The notes: a model not told the origin generated them from the letters alone. Positions 1-6,130 are shown, counted from the stretch's first letter. The stretch: DNA of 6,130 bases from Alphaproteobacteria bacterium (GCA_014239005.1 JABAAA010000080.1:1-6130); one strand, 5' to 3'. Made by a program: numbers and translations.

Positions 1-438
1 TCTCAAGAACTCTTCCAAACGCTCCAAGACTGCCTCAACAACACCCAACACCCCAACAACAGCCACAACGAACAGCAAAACCTCTTGCGAACAGGAAAAA
101 CACTCCGAAAAAATCGATCCGTCGCCAGAGCGCTCACCGAAAACGGCAGCAAAAACAACATCCTCAAAAAAACCAAACTCAACATCGAACTGCTCAACGA
201 CCAACTCCTCAACTTGCAAACACAAGGCAAAAACTTCTCCCTCGAAGAAACCGCCAAATTCTCCCGAGTCGTCAGAGCCCTCTCCCAAGCAGCGAAAAAC
301 GATCTCGCCATGCACAACGCCGTCGAAAACAACATCAAACTACAACAAACGCAAAAACTCCAAAGCGCTCAAAAACAAGGCACCATCGATCAAAAAGCCA
401 TGAACAAAGCCATGCAAATCCTCGGACTCGGAATCTGA
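1..438 (+). CDS. Small terminase subunit-like phage protein (DUF3486/Mu gp27-like), C-terminal part
   Basis: The frame is open from the first base, so the gene begins upstream and 145 codons are visible before TGA at 436-438. A TTG at codon 29 is an in-frame possible start, but the open upstream sequence and lack of a ribosome binding site make it unlikely. The product is hydrophilic, rich in Asn, Gln, Lys and Leu, and looks helical. A segment around residues 78-110 (EETAKFSRVVRALSQAAKND region) and an ending in ILGLGI resemble the C-terminal half of DUF3486 proteins, the Mu gp27 family thought to act as the small terminase that recognises phage DNA for packaging. The main support is position: it ends 7 bases before a Mu gp28-like large terminase, exactly where gp27 sits in Mu. 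No catalytic motif is expected. The family assignment is inferred from synteny and weak resemblance. Another small packaging or structural protein is possible. Confidence 0.6.
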   Translation, partial: SQELFQTLQDCLNNTQHPNNSHNEQQNLLRTGKTLRKNRSVARALTENGSKNNILKKTKLNIELLNDQLLNLQTQGKNFSLEETAKFSRVVRALSQAAKNDLAMHNAVENNIKLQQTQKLQSAQKQGTIDQKAMNKAMQILGLGI

Positions 439-445
439 AAACCCC

Positions 446-1753
446 ATGCACGCCGAAAAAACCCTGCTCAACCTCATGCCATACCAACAGCGATGGATCG
501 ACGACAACGCGCGATTCAAAATCGGCATGTTCGCCAGACAAACAGGAAAAACCTTCATGAACTGCGCCGAAATACTCAAAGACTGCATCGCCGCTGAAAA
601 AAATAACACCAAAACTCGATGGATCGTCCTCTCGCGCGGAGAACGACAAGCTCAAGAAGTCATGACAGAACACCTCATCCCGCTCGCCAAAGCTTTCGAA
701 ATACTCTACAGAAACGCAAACCAAGGAACGCCCTTTCCCAAAGTTCGCAAAAGCCAAAATGCCATCGTCTTTCCTTCAGGATCCAAGGTCTCCGTCCTCC
801 CCGCAAACCCCGACACCGCACGAGGATTCTCCGCAAACCTCTTCCTCGACGAGTTCGCCTTCCACCACGACAGCAACGCCATCTGGCGCGCGCTCTTTCC
901 CGTCGTCTCCAAAAACGGACTCAAATTGCGAATCGTCTCCACGCCCAACGGAACCAACAACATGTTCTTCCGACTCATGCAAGACGAAGCGAAAGGATGG
1001 TCCAAACATCGCATCGACATCTTCCAAGCCGTCGAACAAGGATTGCCGAGAGATATCGAAACACTCAAAAACAACACCCTCGACGATAACCTGTGGAAAC
1101 AAGAGTTCGAACTCGACTGGCAGGACGGAAGCTCCCGATGGCTCTCGCGCGAACTCATCGCCAACGCGCAAAACAACAACGCAGGAAGACCCAACCTCTT
1201 CCAAGGAGGACCAGCCTTCCTCGGAAACGACATCGCTAGAAAAAACGACTACTGGGTCGCCGTCGCAATCGAAAAATACAACGAACAATACTGGCTGCGC
1301 GAAATCCAAGCGCACAAAGCCATCTCCTTCCGAGAACAAGACGAACGACTCGACCGCATGATGCATCGCTACAGAGCACAACGAATCGCTATGGACGCAA
1401 CAGGAATCGGAGCAAAACCCGTCGAAGACGCAGCTCAACGCTACGGCAAAAGCAAAACGATCGCCGTCAACTTTACCGCAAAACGAAAACTCGACCTCGC
1501 AACAAGACTCAAACGATCCCTGCAAGATGAAACCTTGCTCATTCCTCCTTGCCCCGCACTCTTCGACGACCTCTACTCCGTGCGCGCACAACACAAAAAC
1601 AACACGACACACCTACAAGCCGAAAGCAGCCAACACAACGCCGATCGATTTTGGGCAATCGCTCTCGCCCTCCTGGCAGCCCAAAACGAAACCCCCTTCG
1701 CAAGAGTTCGATCCGTGCGGAGCGAAACAAGGCAACACAGCCACTTCTTTTAA
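446..1753 (+). CDS. Terminase large subunit (Mu gp28-like), packaging ATPase and nuclease
   Basis: This 435-residue protein is the motor that pumps phage DNA into the prohead and cuts it. Seen in the sequence: a Walker A-like loop ARQTGKT at residues 30-36, which departs from the classic GxxxxGKT as is common in terminases; a Walker B LFLDE at 132-136 with the catalytic Glu at 136; and a coupling motif STPNGT at 165-170. The C-terminal half carries an RNase H-like nuclease with acidic residues in GNDIAR (D262), IAMDATGIG (D317) and HNADRFW (D400). The N-terminal PYQQRW (12-17) followed by RFKIGMFARQTGKT is typical of the Mu gp28 group. The start is ATG at 446, 7 bases after the preceding stop; only a weak upstream GGA is present, so translation may be coupled. 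At 435 residues it seems shorter than Mu gp28, but all expected motifs are present, so it appears intact. Confidence 0.93.
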   Translation: MHAEKTLLNLMPYQQRWIDDNARFKIGMFARQTGKTFMNCAEILKDCIAAEKNNTKTRWIVLSRGERQAQEVMTEHLIPLAKAFEILYRNANQGTPFPKVRKSQNAIVFPSGSKVSVLPANPDTARGFSANLFLDEFAFHHDSNAIWRALFPVVSKNGLKLRIVSTPNGTNNMFFRLMQDEAKGWSKHRIDIFQAVEQGLPRDIETLKNNTLDDNLWKQEFELDWQDGSSRWLSRELIANAQNNNAGRPNLFQGGPAFLGNDIARKNDYWVAVAIEKYNEQYWLREIQAHKAISFREQDERLDRMMHRYRAQRIAMDATGIGAKPVEDAAQRYGKSKTIAVNFTAKRKLDLATRLKRSLQDETLLIPPCPALFDDLYSVRAQHKNNTTHLQAESSQHNADRFWAIALALLAAQNETPFARVRSVRSETRQHSHFF

Positions 1754-1762
1754 CAGCGAGCA

Positions 1763-1779
1763 ACAGGAGACCCCCCGTG
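1763..1779 (+). promoter_or_regulatory. Ribosome binding site and GTG start of the portal gene
   Basis: The purine run ACAGGAGA (1763-1770) lies 6 bases before GTG at 1777. This site decides the start of the portal gene. The same frame is open back to an ATG at 1549, but that would overlap the end of the terminase gene by about 200 bases and add an Arg/Pro/Thr-rich stretch unlike portal proteins. The residues after the GTG lead within about 30 codons into the conserved DPLLRDKAAGD block. Confidence 0.8.
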
Positions 1780-3129
1780 AAAACACCCCCACTACAAGAG
1801 ATCGCTAGCAGCCGCGACGGAAACGATTTCACCGCGCCCTTCATGGCAACCCGTCGCGCAGCACCCGTTCAAGACCCCTTGCTACGCGACAAAGCCGCCG
1901 GCGATCCTGGTTTCTACGAGTTCGTCCTCTCCGACGACCAAGTCAAGGCCACCCTAGCCCAGCGCATCGGCGCCGTCGTCGCCGCCGAGTGGGATGTCCT
2001 CCCTGGCGGAGAGAGCCCAAAAGATATCGAGGCAGCAGTTAGACTCAAAAACAACCTGCAACGCATCGACTGGAACAGAGCCGTTGAAAAGATGCTCTAC
2101 GGAATCTTCTTCGGATACGCCGTCGCAGAAATCATGTGGGAAGCGCCCAAAGGATTCGTCGACTTCCAACGTATCACCACGCGAAATCCCAGACGATTTC
2201 GATTCGACACGAAATCGCAGCTCCTACTCAAAACAACCTCCGAGCCCGAAGGAAAGCCTCTGCCCGATCAAAAGTTTTGGGTCTTCTCCGCAGGCAGCTG
2301 GCACGACGACGATCCCTACGGAAGAGGCTTGGCGCACTTCCTCTACTGGCCCGTCACCTTTCGACGCGCAACGCAAAAAGAGTGGTGCTTGTTCTTGGAA
2401 AAATACGCCCTCCCCACCGTGCGTGCGACATACCCCCCAGGCACGCGCGAAGAAGACCAAGAGAAACTGCTGGAGGCATGCCAAGCCGTGCGCAGAGACA
2501 CTGGAATCGTCCTGCCCGAAGGCATGGCGCTCGATCTCATGGAAGCGACGCGAAACGGATCCGCCGATTTCTCCACCATGTACGACCGCATGAACTTTGC
2601 CATCAGCAAAATCGTCCTCGGCGCAACCCTCACCTCCGAGCAGGGCGGAAGCTACGCGCACGCCAAAATCCACGACGGCGCAAAAAATATCCTGGTCAAA
2701 GCCGACGCTGAAAAAATCGACGCTTCCTTCAACAGCGGACCCGTCCGCTGGTGGACACGTTGGAACTACGGCGACATCAACCCTCCCAAAGTCTGGCGCA
2801 ACACCAGTCCTGCCCCTGACCTCTACGAAAGCGCTCAAACCGCAACCCTCATCGCCGACATGGGATTCCAGCCCGACCTCGCGTGGATCAACAGCCATTT
2901 CAACGGAACTTGGAGCAAAAACGACCAAACACAAAACCCCACACCAAATCCCACACAAACACCCACACAAAAATCCCTGGCAACCCAAAGGCAGCCCAAA
3001 AGCGCACGAACAAAAATCCTTCCCCGTAAAAAACAGAGCCGCCACGAAAACAACACGCCTAGCCGTGAAAACGCAACGCAAACACCACAAAAAAACCCGC
3101 AAGCGGGCAGACGCGACAGCTCTGCCTGA
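1777..3129 (+). CDS. Portal protein, DUF935 family (Mu gp29-like)
   Basis: The 450-residue product belongs to the DUF935 portal family, which forms the ring at one capsid vertex through which DNA enters and to which the tail joins. Family features seen: DPLLRDKAAGD near residues 33-43; a Y-E-F..SDDQVKATLAQR block (47-63); EWDVLPGG (71-78); FWVFSAGSWHDDDPYGRG (167-183); an aromatic segment LYWPVTFRRATQKEW (189-203) followed by FLEKYALP (206-213); and LGATLTSEQGGSYA (281-294), typical of the family. The last 70 residues (381-450) are low-complexity, rich in Thr, Pro, Gln and then Lys/Arg, with no visible fold. The gene starts 23 bases after the terminase stop and is followed by 51 non-coding bases. 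In Mu the next gene is the MuF-type gp30; here it is absent. Identity is firm for residues 30-380, while the tail is of unknown role. Confidence 0.92.
   Translation: MKTPPLQEIASSRDGNDFTAPFMATRRAAPVQDPLLRDKAAGDPGFYEFVLSDDQVKATLAQRIGAVVAAEWDVLPGGESPKDIEAAVRLKNNLQRIDWNRAVEKMLYGIFFGYAVAEIMWEAPKGFVDFQRITTRNPRRFRFDTKSQLLLKTTSEPEGKPLPDQKFWVFSAGSWHDDDPYGRGLAHFLYWPVTFRRATQKEWCLFLEKYALPTVRATYPPGTREEDQEKLLEACQAVRRDTGIVLPEGMALDLMEATRNGSADFSTMYDRMNFAISKIVLGATLTSEQGGSYAHAKIHDGAKNILVKADAEKIDASFNSGPVRWWTRWNYGDINPPKVWRNTSPAPDLYESAQTATLIADMGFQPDLAWINSHFNGTWSKNDQTQNPTPNPTQTPTQKSLATQRQPKSARTKILPRKKQSRHENNTPSRENATQTPQKNPQAGRRDSSA
2938..2973 (+). repeat. Three tandem 12-base units inside the portal gene tail
   Basis: Three adjoining copies share the core CCCACAC followed by A-rich bases (starts at 2938, 2950 and 2962). 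They are in frame and encode PTPN, PTQT and PTQK, residues 388-399 of the portal protein. Being a multiple of three, the unit can expand or contract without breaking the frame. It marks the beginning of the low-complexity tail. Such units commonly arise by replication slippage; whether the tail has a function is not shown. Confidence 0.75.
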
Positions 3130-3180
3130 TCAACGCTTCCCCTTACCTTCTTCGCCAACCTCCCCCACCATGAGAGCATC

Positions 3181-4050
3181 ATGACGCACAATACCGAAAT
3201 CGAAATTTTTCGCACAGGACGACACACCGACTCCAACGGGTGCGATATCCTGATCGACAGCTCGACGCTCGATGCGATCGCTGCCTGCTACGACGCGAAC
3301 CTCCACGAAGCTCCCCTCGTCCTCGGACATCCGCGCGACGACCACCCCGCTTGGGGGTGGGTGCATTCGCTCCGACGACGCGGCAAGTCGCTGCTCGCAA
3401 CCCTCAAGCACATCGCTCCCGAACTCACCGAGGCGGTGCGGAAAGGGCAGTACAAAAAAGTCAGCGCTTCCTTCTACAGACCCGAAACGCCGCACAACCC
3501 CGTGACAAAAAGCTGGTACCTCAGACACATCGGCTTGCTCGGCGCGCAAACACCCGCCGTCAAGGGCTTGGCTCCGCTCAAGTTCGCAGAAAGCGACCTG
3601 CCGTGCGCACAAAACACCGCCGCATTCCAACTCCACAAACCCTCACTGCTCGACTTCTTCAGAGCCGACGACGATCAGGGTAGCGAGCGCTCGCAACAGG
3701 AAATCCAACACCACCGAACGTGGAAGAAAATACTCGACTTTGCAGAGCAACAGATACAGCAGGGAAAAATCCTGCCATGCGAAAAGGCAAACCTCGTCGC
3801 ACTCGTCGCTTCGCTCGACGAAGAAGCCTCGACGCACTTCCAAGACGCAAGCCCTCGCGCGTGGCTGTGCAACTTCATCGAACAACAGCCCCGACGCATT
3901 CCGCTCGAAGTCTGCTCCGAAGAAGCCCCCGCACCCAAAAAAGACGACGGCATCGCCATCGCCCAAAAAGCCTCGCGCTACATGCAACACCAAGCCGCAA
4001 AGGGACGCATCGTCTCTGCCAGCGAAGCGGTGCGACATGTGACAACCTGA
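3181..4050 (+). CDS. Capsid maturation protease with scaffold-like C-terminus (Mu I/gp32-like)
   Basis: This 289-residue protein resembles the phage protease family that occupies the place of Mu protein I, the prohead protease that processes scaffold and coat proteins during head maturation. Recognisable blocks are APLVLGHPRDDHPAWGWV (44-61), YKKVSASFYRPETP (91-104) and YLRHIGLLGAQTPAVKGL (113-130). H50 and S95 or S97 are candidate catalytic residues, an inference from conservation recalled rather than computed. Residues about 140-250 are charged and variable, fitting a scaffold or linker. The end, IAQKASRYMQHQAAKGRIVSASEAVRHV (260-287), is a helix-like motif seen at the end of such proteases. 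The ATG at 3181 has only a weak GAG upstream; it overlaps the stop of a five-codon upstream mini-frame (ATG at 3170). In Mu the scaffold Z is made from within the I gene, but here no well-placed internal ATG exists, so scaffold would come from cleavage. Confidence 0.85.
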   Translation: MTHNTEIEIFRTGRHTDSNGCDILIDSSTLDAIAACYDANLHEAPLVLGHPRDDHPAWGWVHSLRRRGKSLLATLKHIAPELTEAVRKGQYKKVSASFYRPETPHNPVTKSWYLRHIGLLGAQTPAVKGLAPLKFAESDLPCAQNTAAFQLHKPSLLDFFRADDDQGSERSQQEIQHHRTWKKILDFAEQQIQQGKILPCEKANLVALVASLDEEASTHFQDASPRAWLCNFIEQQPRRIPLEVCSEEAPAPKKDDGIAIAQKASRYMQHQAAKGRIVSASEAVRHVTT

Positions 4051-4093
4051 CAAACCTTTCATCCTCCCCTCCCTCCAACCCCCAAGGAACACT

Positions 4094-4435
4094 ATGTCCG
4101 AACAAGTCCTCGTCAAAACCTTCGAAACTTCCTCCGATGTGCCCAAGCATCGCTTCGTCACCCTACAAAGCAACGACAAGGTTACAGAAAGCACCAACAA
4201 CGCAATCGTGCTGGGTGCCAACTGCGGTCCGGCCGCTGCTGCCGGAGAACGCATCGATGTCGGCGTGATCGGCATCTTCGATGTCGAAGCTTCAGATGCC
4301 ATCAACGCAGGCGCAACCGTCGGTGCCGCCGCAAACGGAAAAGCCAAAACCCAATCCTCCGGAAACAAGGCGGGCGTCGCCCTCTCGTCTAGCAGCGCGG
4401 ACGGAGACCTCGTGAGAGTTCTCATCCGACAATAA
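4094..4435 (+). CDS. Small capsid decoration/cement-type protein (DUF2190-like)
   Basis: The 113-residue product is rich in Ala, Gly, Val and Ser, with no signal peptide or membrane segment. A beta-rich pattern is suggested by FVTLQSNDKV (21-30), NAIVLGANCGPAAAAGERIDVGVIGIFDVEA (36-67) and INAGATVGAAANGKA (70-84), ending in GDLVRVLI (104-111). This layout, with a 'value, status, added-noise-free offset' beta repeat and a GxxVGAAANGKA segment, is typical of the small DUF2190-type proteins found just before the major capsid gene and believed to sit on or stabilise the capsid surface. AAGGA at 4084-4088, 5 bases before the ATG, is a good ribosome binding site. Its location between protease and major capsid supports the role. 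Function is inferred from family resemblance and position. Confidence 0.75.
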   Translation: MSEQVLVKTFETSSDVPKHRFVTLQSNDKVTESTNNAIVLGANCGPAAAAGERIDVGVIGIFDVEASDAINAGATVGAAANGKAKTQSSGNKAGVALSSSSADGDLVRVLIRQ

Positions 4436-4477
4436 CGACAACTCACAAGACACAACCCAAAAGACACGGAGAACACC

Positions 4478-5431
4478 ATGACCGCCACCACAGAAACCGC
4501 CCCCTTTCCCGTCGATTCGAGGTTGCAAGGTATCGCGCTCGCCTACCGCAATCCGACCCAGAGCTTCATCGCCGACAAGATCATGCCGCGAACGCCCGTC
4601 GCCACGAAAAGCTTCAAGTATCTAGAGTTCGATTCCGAACAGCACTTCTCCCTGCCCGACACCAAAGTCGGCAGGAAGTCGGAGCCGACCGTCGTCGAGT
4701 ATGTCGCAACTGAGAAGAGCGCCACCGTCTTCGACTACGGACTCGACGACATCGTTCCCATCGACGATATCGAACAGGCGCGCGCCTCCAACATCGACTT
4801 CGACCCGCAAGCCAAAGCCGTCGAGTTTCTCACCGATCTCGTCATGCTCGATCGCGAACGACGCGTCGCCAAGATCGTCCAAGACAGCGCCAACTACGCT
4901 TCAACAAAAGTCACCAATGTCAGCAGCAGCGCAAAGTGGGACAACAACACCGTAAACCCGCGAAACCTGTTGTTGAACGCGCTCGACACACCCCTGCTCC
5001 GTCCCAACACCATGGTTGTCGGCAGAGAGGCATGGACAAAAATTCGCCAACACCCCAAGCTCGTCTCCTCCGTCTCCAGCGCCGACAACAGCGAGGGAGC
5101 CATCACCAAGCAACAACTCGCCGATCTGCTGGAAATCCACCAGGTGCTCGTCGGAGATTCCATCTACAACGCCGCAGCAAGAGGACAAGACCTCAACAAA
5201 ACATACTCGTGGGGAAAGCACATCGCGCTCCTCCACATCAATCCCACCGCAAGCGCGCAGAGCGGAATCTCCTGGGGATACTCCGCAGAATACGGCAAGC
5301 GCATCGCAGGCATCATTCTCGATCCCCACAAGGGCGCGCGCGGTGCCATCGTCGTCAGGGTGGTCGAATCCTGCTGCGAACTCGTCGCCGCCAAAGACCT
5401 CGGCATGCTCTTCCAAAATGTCGTCGCCTGA
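4478..5431 (+). CDS. Major capsid protein
   Basis: The 317-residue product is the shell-forming coat protein. It matches a phage capsid family marked by an early AYRNPTQSFIADKIMPRTPV (22-41), SLPDTKVGRKSEP (58-70), FDYGLDDIVPIDDIEQA (85-101), LTDLVMLDRERRVAKIV (118-134), LLRPNTMVVGREAW (173-186), HPKLV (192-196), HQVLVGDSIYN (221-231) and a C-terminal GARGAIVVRVVE (286-297) plus DLGMLFQNVVA (307-317). No long N-terminal scaffold-like extension precedes the conserved region. GGAGA at 4468-4472 lies 5 bases from the ATG, one of the best ribosome binding sites here, as expected for the most abundant virion protein. The gene uses more Lys AAG and more G overall than the terminase gene, which may reflect selection for expression. 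It is followed by a strong hairpin and a 173-base gap. An HK97-like fold is assumed from the family. Confidence 0.9.
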   Translation: MTATTETAPFPVDSRLQGIALAYRNPTQSFIADKIMPRTPVATKSFKYLEFDSEQHFSLPDTKVGRKSEPTVVEYVATEKSATVFDYGLDDIVPIDDIEQARASNIDFDPQAKAVEFLTDLVMLDRERRVAKIVQDSANYASTKVTNVSSSAKWDNNTVNPRNLLLNALDTPLLRPNTMVVGREAWTKIRQHPKLVSSVSSADNSEGAITKQQLADLLEIHQVLVGDSIYNAAARGQDLNKTYSWGKHIALLHINPTASAQSGISWGYSAEYGKRIAGIILDPHKGARGAIVVRVVESCCELVAAKDLGMLFQNVVA

Positions 5432-5448
5432 ATAACAAAACACCGCAA

Positions 5449-5494
5449 GGGGAGGCGCGCGGGCTTTAACCTTGCCTCTGAAACGCGCCTCCCC
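5449..5494 (+). terminator. Strong GC-rich hairpin after the capsid gene; possible terminator or mRNA stabiliser
   Basis: An 11-base perfect inverted repeat, GGGGAGGCGCG (5449-5459) and CGCGCCTCCCC (5484-5494), encloses a 24-base loop, starting 18 bases after the capsid stop codon. There is no T run after the right arm on the + strand, so it is not a standard intrinsic terminator. It could pause polymerase, protect the 3' end of capsid mRNA, or be an mRNA processing site. Competing shorter pairings exist: GCAAGG (5445-5450) with CCTTGC (5470-5475), and TTGCCT (5472-5477) with AGGCAA (5498-5503). The hairpin is directly seen; the role is inferred. Confidence 0.5.
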
Positions 5495-5520
5495 CCAAGG
5501 CAACCTCCACAACAGAAAAT

Positions 5521-5588
5521 CAACGCAAAATAACGCAAAACAACGCAAAACACCCCAAAAAACAACGCAACACGCCCCAAAAAACAAC
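5521..5588 (+). repeat. A/C-rich short direct repeats upstream of the DUF1320 gene
   Basis: Three tandem 10-base units of YAACGCAAAA fill 5521-5550. They are followed by a 14-base direct repeat, CCCCAAAAAACAAC, at 5553-5566 and 5575-5588 (22-base period), with another AACGCAA between. The whole stretch is nearly free of T and poor in G, so as RNA it would be largely unstructured. No gene fits here. It may be slippage-derived filler, a translation-enhancing leader for the next gene, or a set of protein-binding iterons. Confidence 0.75.
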
Positions 5589-5604
5589 CAACTTATACCC
5601 TGAT

Positions 5605-5994
5605 ATGCCCACCTCCCCCTACCTCTCCACCTCGGAGCTCTTGCAACTCTTCGGCGAAGAAGAAGTCTTCGCCGCGTTTGGCGTCGACAACGTTAGCGAC
5701 CTGGAGGCAAGCACCGCCACAGCGCTCATCAACAACGCAAGCGCGCTCATCGACGCGCACATCGCAACGCGCTACGCCGTGCCCTTGCATACGCCTGTTC
5801 CCGCCCTGATCCAACGCATCGCCGCGGCGGTCGTGCGCTACGACTATCACGCCGCCGACACGCGCGAGCGCGTCGAAGGCGCGTATCGAGAAGCCTTGCG
5901 CTTCTTGCGCGATTTGCGCGACGGCAAGATCGTCTTGCAAGCGGAAAAAGCCGCATCCCCCAATCCGCCGCGATTCGTCAAGCTCGCGATCTGA
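5605..5994 (+). CDS. DUF1320 head-tail connector protein (Mu gp36-like)
   Basis: The 129-residue product shows the pattern of DUF1320: Y-L-S-T-S-E-L near residues 6-12 followed by FG, ALINNASALIDAHIATRYAVPL (40-61) with the hallmark ID..I..RY.VPL, a helical IAAAVVRYDYH (72-82), RERVEGAYREALRFLRDLRDGKIVL (87-111), and a short Pro-rich end. The Mu member is gp36, located after the major head protein; relatives with this helical-bundle pattern serve as head-completion or connector proteins on the portal. Its place directly after the capsid gene agrees. The ATG at 5605 has no Shine-Dalgarno sequence; the preceding bases are A/C-rich, with TTATAC at 5593-5598, about 7 bases before the start. The gene is clearly more GC-rich than the left part of the window. 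The family call is solid; the exact role in this phage is inferred. Confidence 0.87.
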   Translation: MPTSPYLSTSELLQLFGEEEVFAAFGVDNVSDLEASTATALINNASALIDAHIATRYAVPLHTPVPALIQRIAAAVVRYDYHAADTRERVEGAYREALRFLRDLRDGKIVLQAEKAASPNPPRFVKLAI

Positions 5995-6021
5995 CAAGTC
6001 CCCCCATCCATCCTCTGCCCC

Positions 6022-6130
6022 ATGCCGCCGACCCCCTCCTTCACCCAAGCCTTTGCCGACAAAGTGGCAAGCGCGCTTCCTACCATCGACAAGAAGCCCC
6101 GCTGGATCGAAGGAATTCGAGATTTGCCCG
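6022..6130 (+). CDS. Start of a downstream head-tail/tail gene, truncated by the window end (possibly Mu gp37/DUF1834-like)
   Basis: An ATG at 6022, 27 bases after the DUF1320 stop, opens a frame that stays open to the window edge (36 full codons). The visible N-terminus reads MPPTPSFTQAFADKVASALP, then a basic and aromatic stretch KKPRWIEGIRDLP. No ribosome binding site stands out, so translation may be coupled to the DUF1320 gene. In Mu the gene after gp36 is gp37 (DUF1834), a small protein before the tail sheath, and the amphipathic first helix would fit. Too little is visible to recognise a family, so the product assignment rests on gene order alone. That this is a real gene is supported by its continuing the operon and by the lack of any better frame. 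Confidence 0.5.
   Translation, partial: MPPTPSFTQAFADKVASALPTIDKKPRWIEGIRDLP

Noticed and set aside
776..1612. Antisense open frame (278 codons) opposite the large terminase
   Set aside because: It lies wholly within the terminase gene, is Val/Ser/Cys-rich low-complexity, and matches no known pattern; a composition shadow.
1549..1776. Upstream extension of the portal gene to an ATG at 1549
   Set aside because: It would overlap the terminase C-terminus, which carries the nuclease Asp motif, and adds Arg/Pro/Thr-rich residues unlike DUF935. The GTG at 1777 has a good ribosome binding site.
3127..3183. Possible stop-codon readthrough fusing portal to protease (same frame, no stop between); similar in-frame layouts for decoration-capsid and DUF1320-next gene
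   Set aside because: Stops are rare in this T-poor DNA, so stop-free gaps arise by chance, and the downstream genes have their own starts. Protein lengths fit separate genes, and TGA/TAA end them normally, so there is no sign of recoding.
2597..3184. Overlapping frame of 195 codons inside the 3' part of the portal gene, ending with an ATGA overlap at the protease start
   Set aside because: Its product is Ser/Thr/Pro/Lys low-complexity, an expected shadow of A/C-rich codons. Only its last five codons (ATG at 3170) could matter, as a coupling mini-frame, and that is not supported by a ribosome binding site.
3643..4491. Long antisense open frame (282 codons) opposite the protease and decoration genes
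   Set aside because: It runs against three well-supported genes and has no recognisable domain. Long antisense frames are expected here because T-poor coding strands yield few antisense stops.
5521..5588. CRISPR-like array
   Set aside because: Units are 10 and 14 bases long, lack unique spacers of constant size and lack dyad structure; simple A/C-rich repeats explain them.

Overview
The window is a stretch of phage or prophage head genes, all read on the + strand in a tight late-operon layout. The order matches the Mu-like head module: small-terminase-like protein (C-terminal part), large terminase, DUF935 portal, capsid maturation protease, small decoration-type protein, major capsid protein, DUF1320 head-tail protein (Mu gp36-like), and the start of one further gene cut by the window end. 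No transposase, repressor, integrase, lysis gene, tRNA, CRISPR array or attachment site is visible. So it cannot be said from this window whether the element is a transposable Mu-like phage or only carries a Mu-like head module. The host is a bacterium. The gene families resemble those of prophages in Gram-negative bacteria, but nothing here identifies the genus.

Layout: 1-1753 holds the DNA-packaging genes (small and large terminase). 1777-3129 is the portal. 3181-4050 is the protease with a probable scaffold region. 4094-4435 and 4478-5431 are the decoration-type and major capsid proteins. A 173-base gap (5432-5604) then holds a strong GC-rich hairpin and a run of A/C-rich short repeats. 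After it come DUF1320 (5605-5994) and a partial downstream gene (6022 onward). Other gene spacings are only 7 to 51 bases, which suggests one transcript, with the 5432-5604 gap as a likely regulatory boundary between capsid and connector/tail genes.

How the genes work together: the protease and its scaffold-like tail would direct assembly of the major capsid protein around the portal. The small protein would stabilise or decorate the shell. The two terminase subunits would cut and pump DNA through the portal using the ATPase and nuclease motifs that can be read in the large subunit. DUF1320 and the following gene would finish the head-tail junction.

Unusual points: no MuF (gp30-like) minor head gene sits between portal and protease, where Mu has it. 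The coding strand is strongly biased to A and C and poor in G, most of all at the left end. The portal has a Thr/Pro/Gln-rich basic tail built partly from a 12-base tandem repeat. The DUF1320 gene lacks a visible Shine-Dalgarno sequence and sits behind an A/C-rich repeat leader. Overall this is a recognisable phage structural module, and I see no clear sign of a new biological system.
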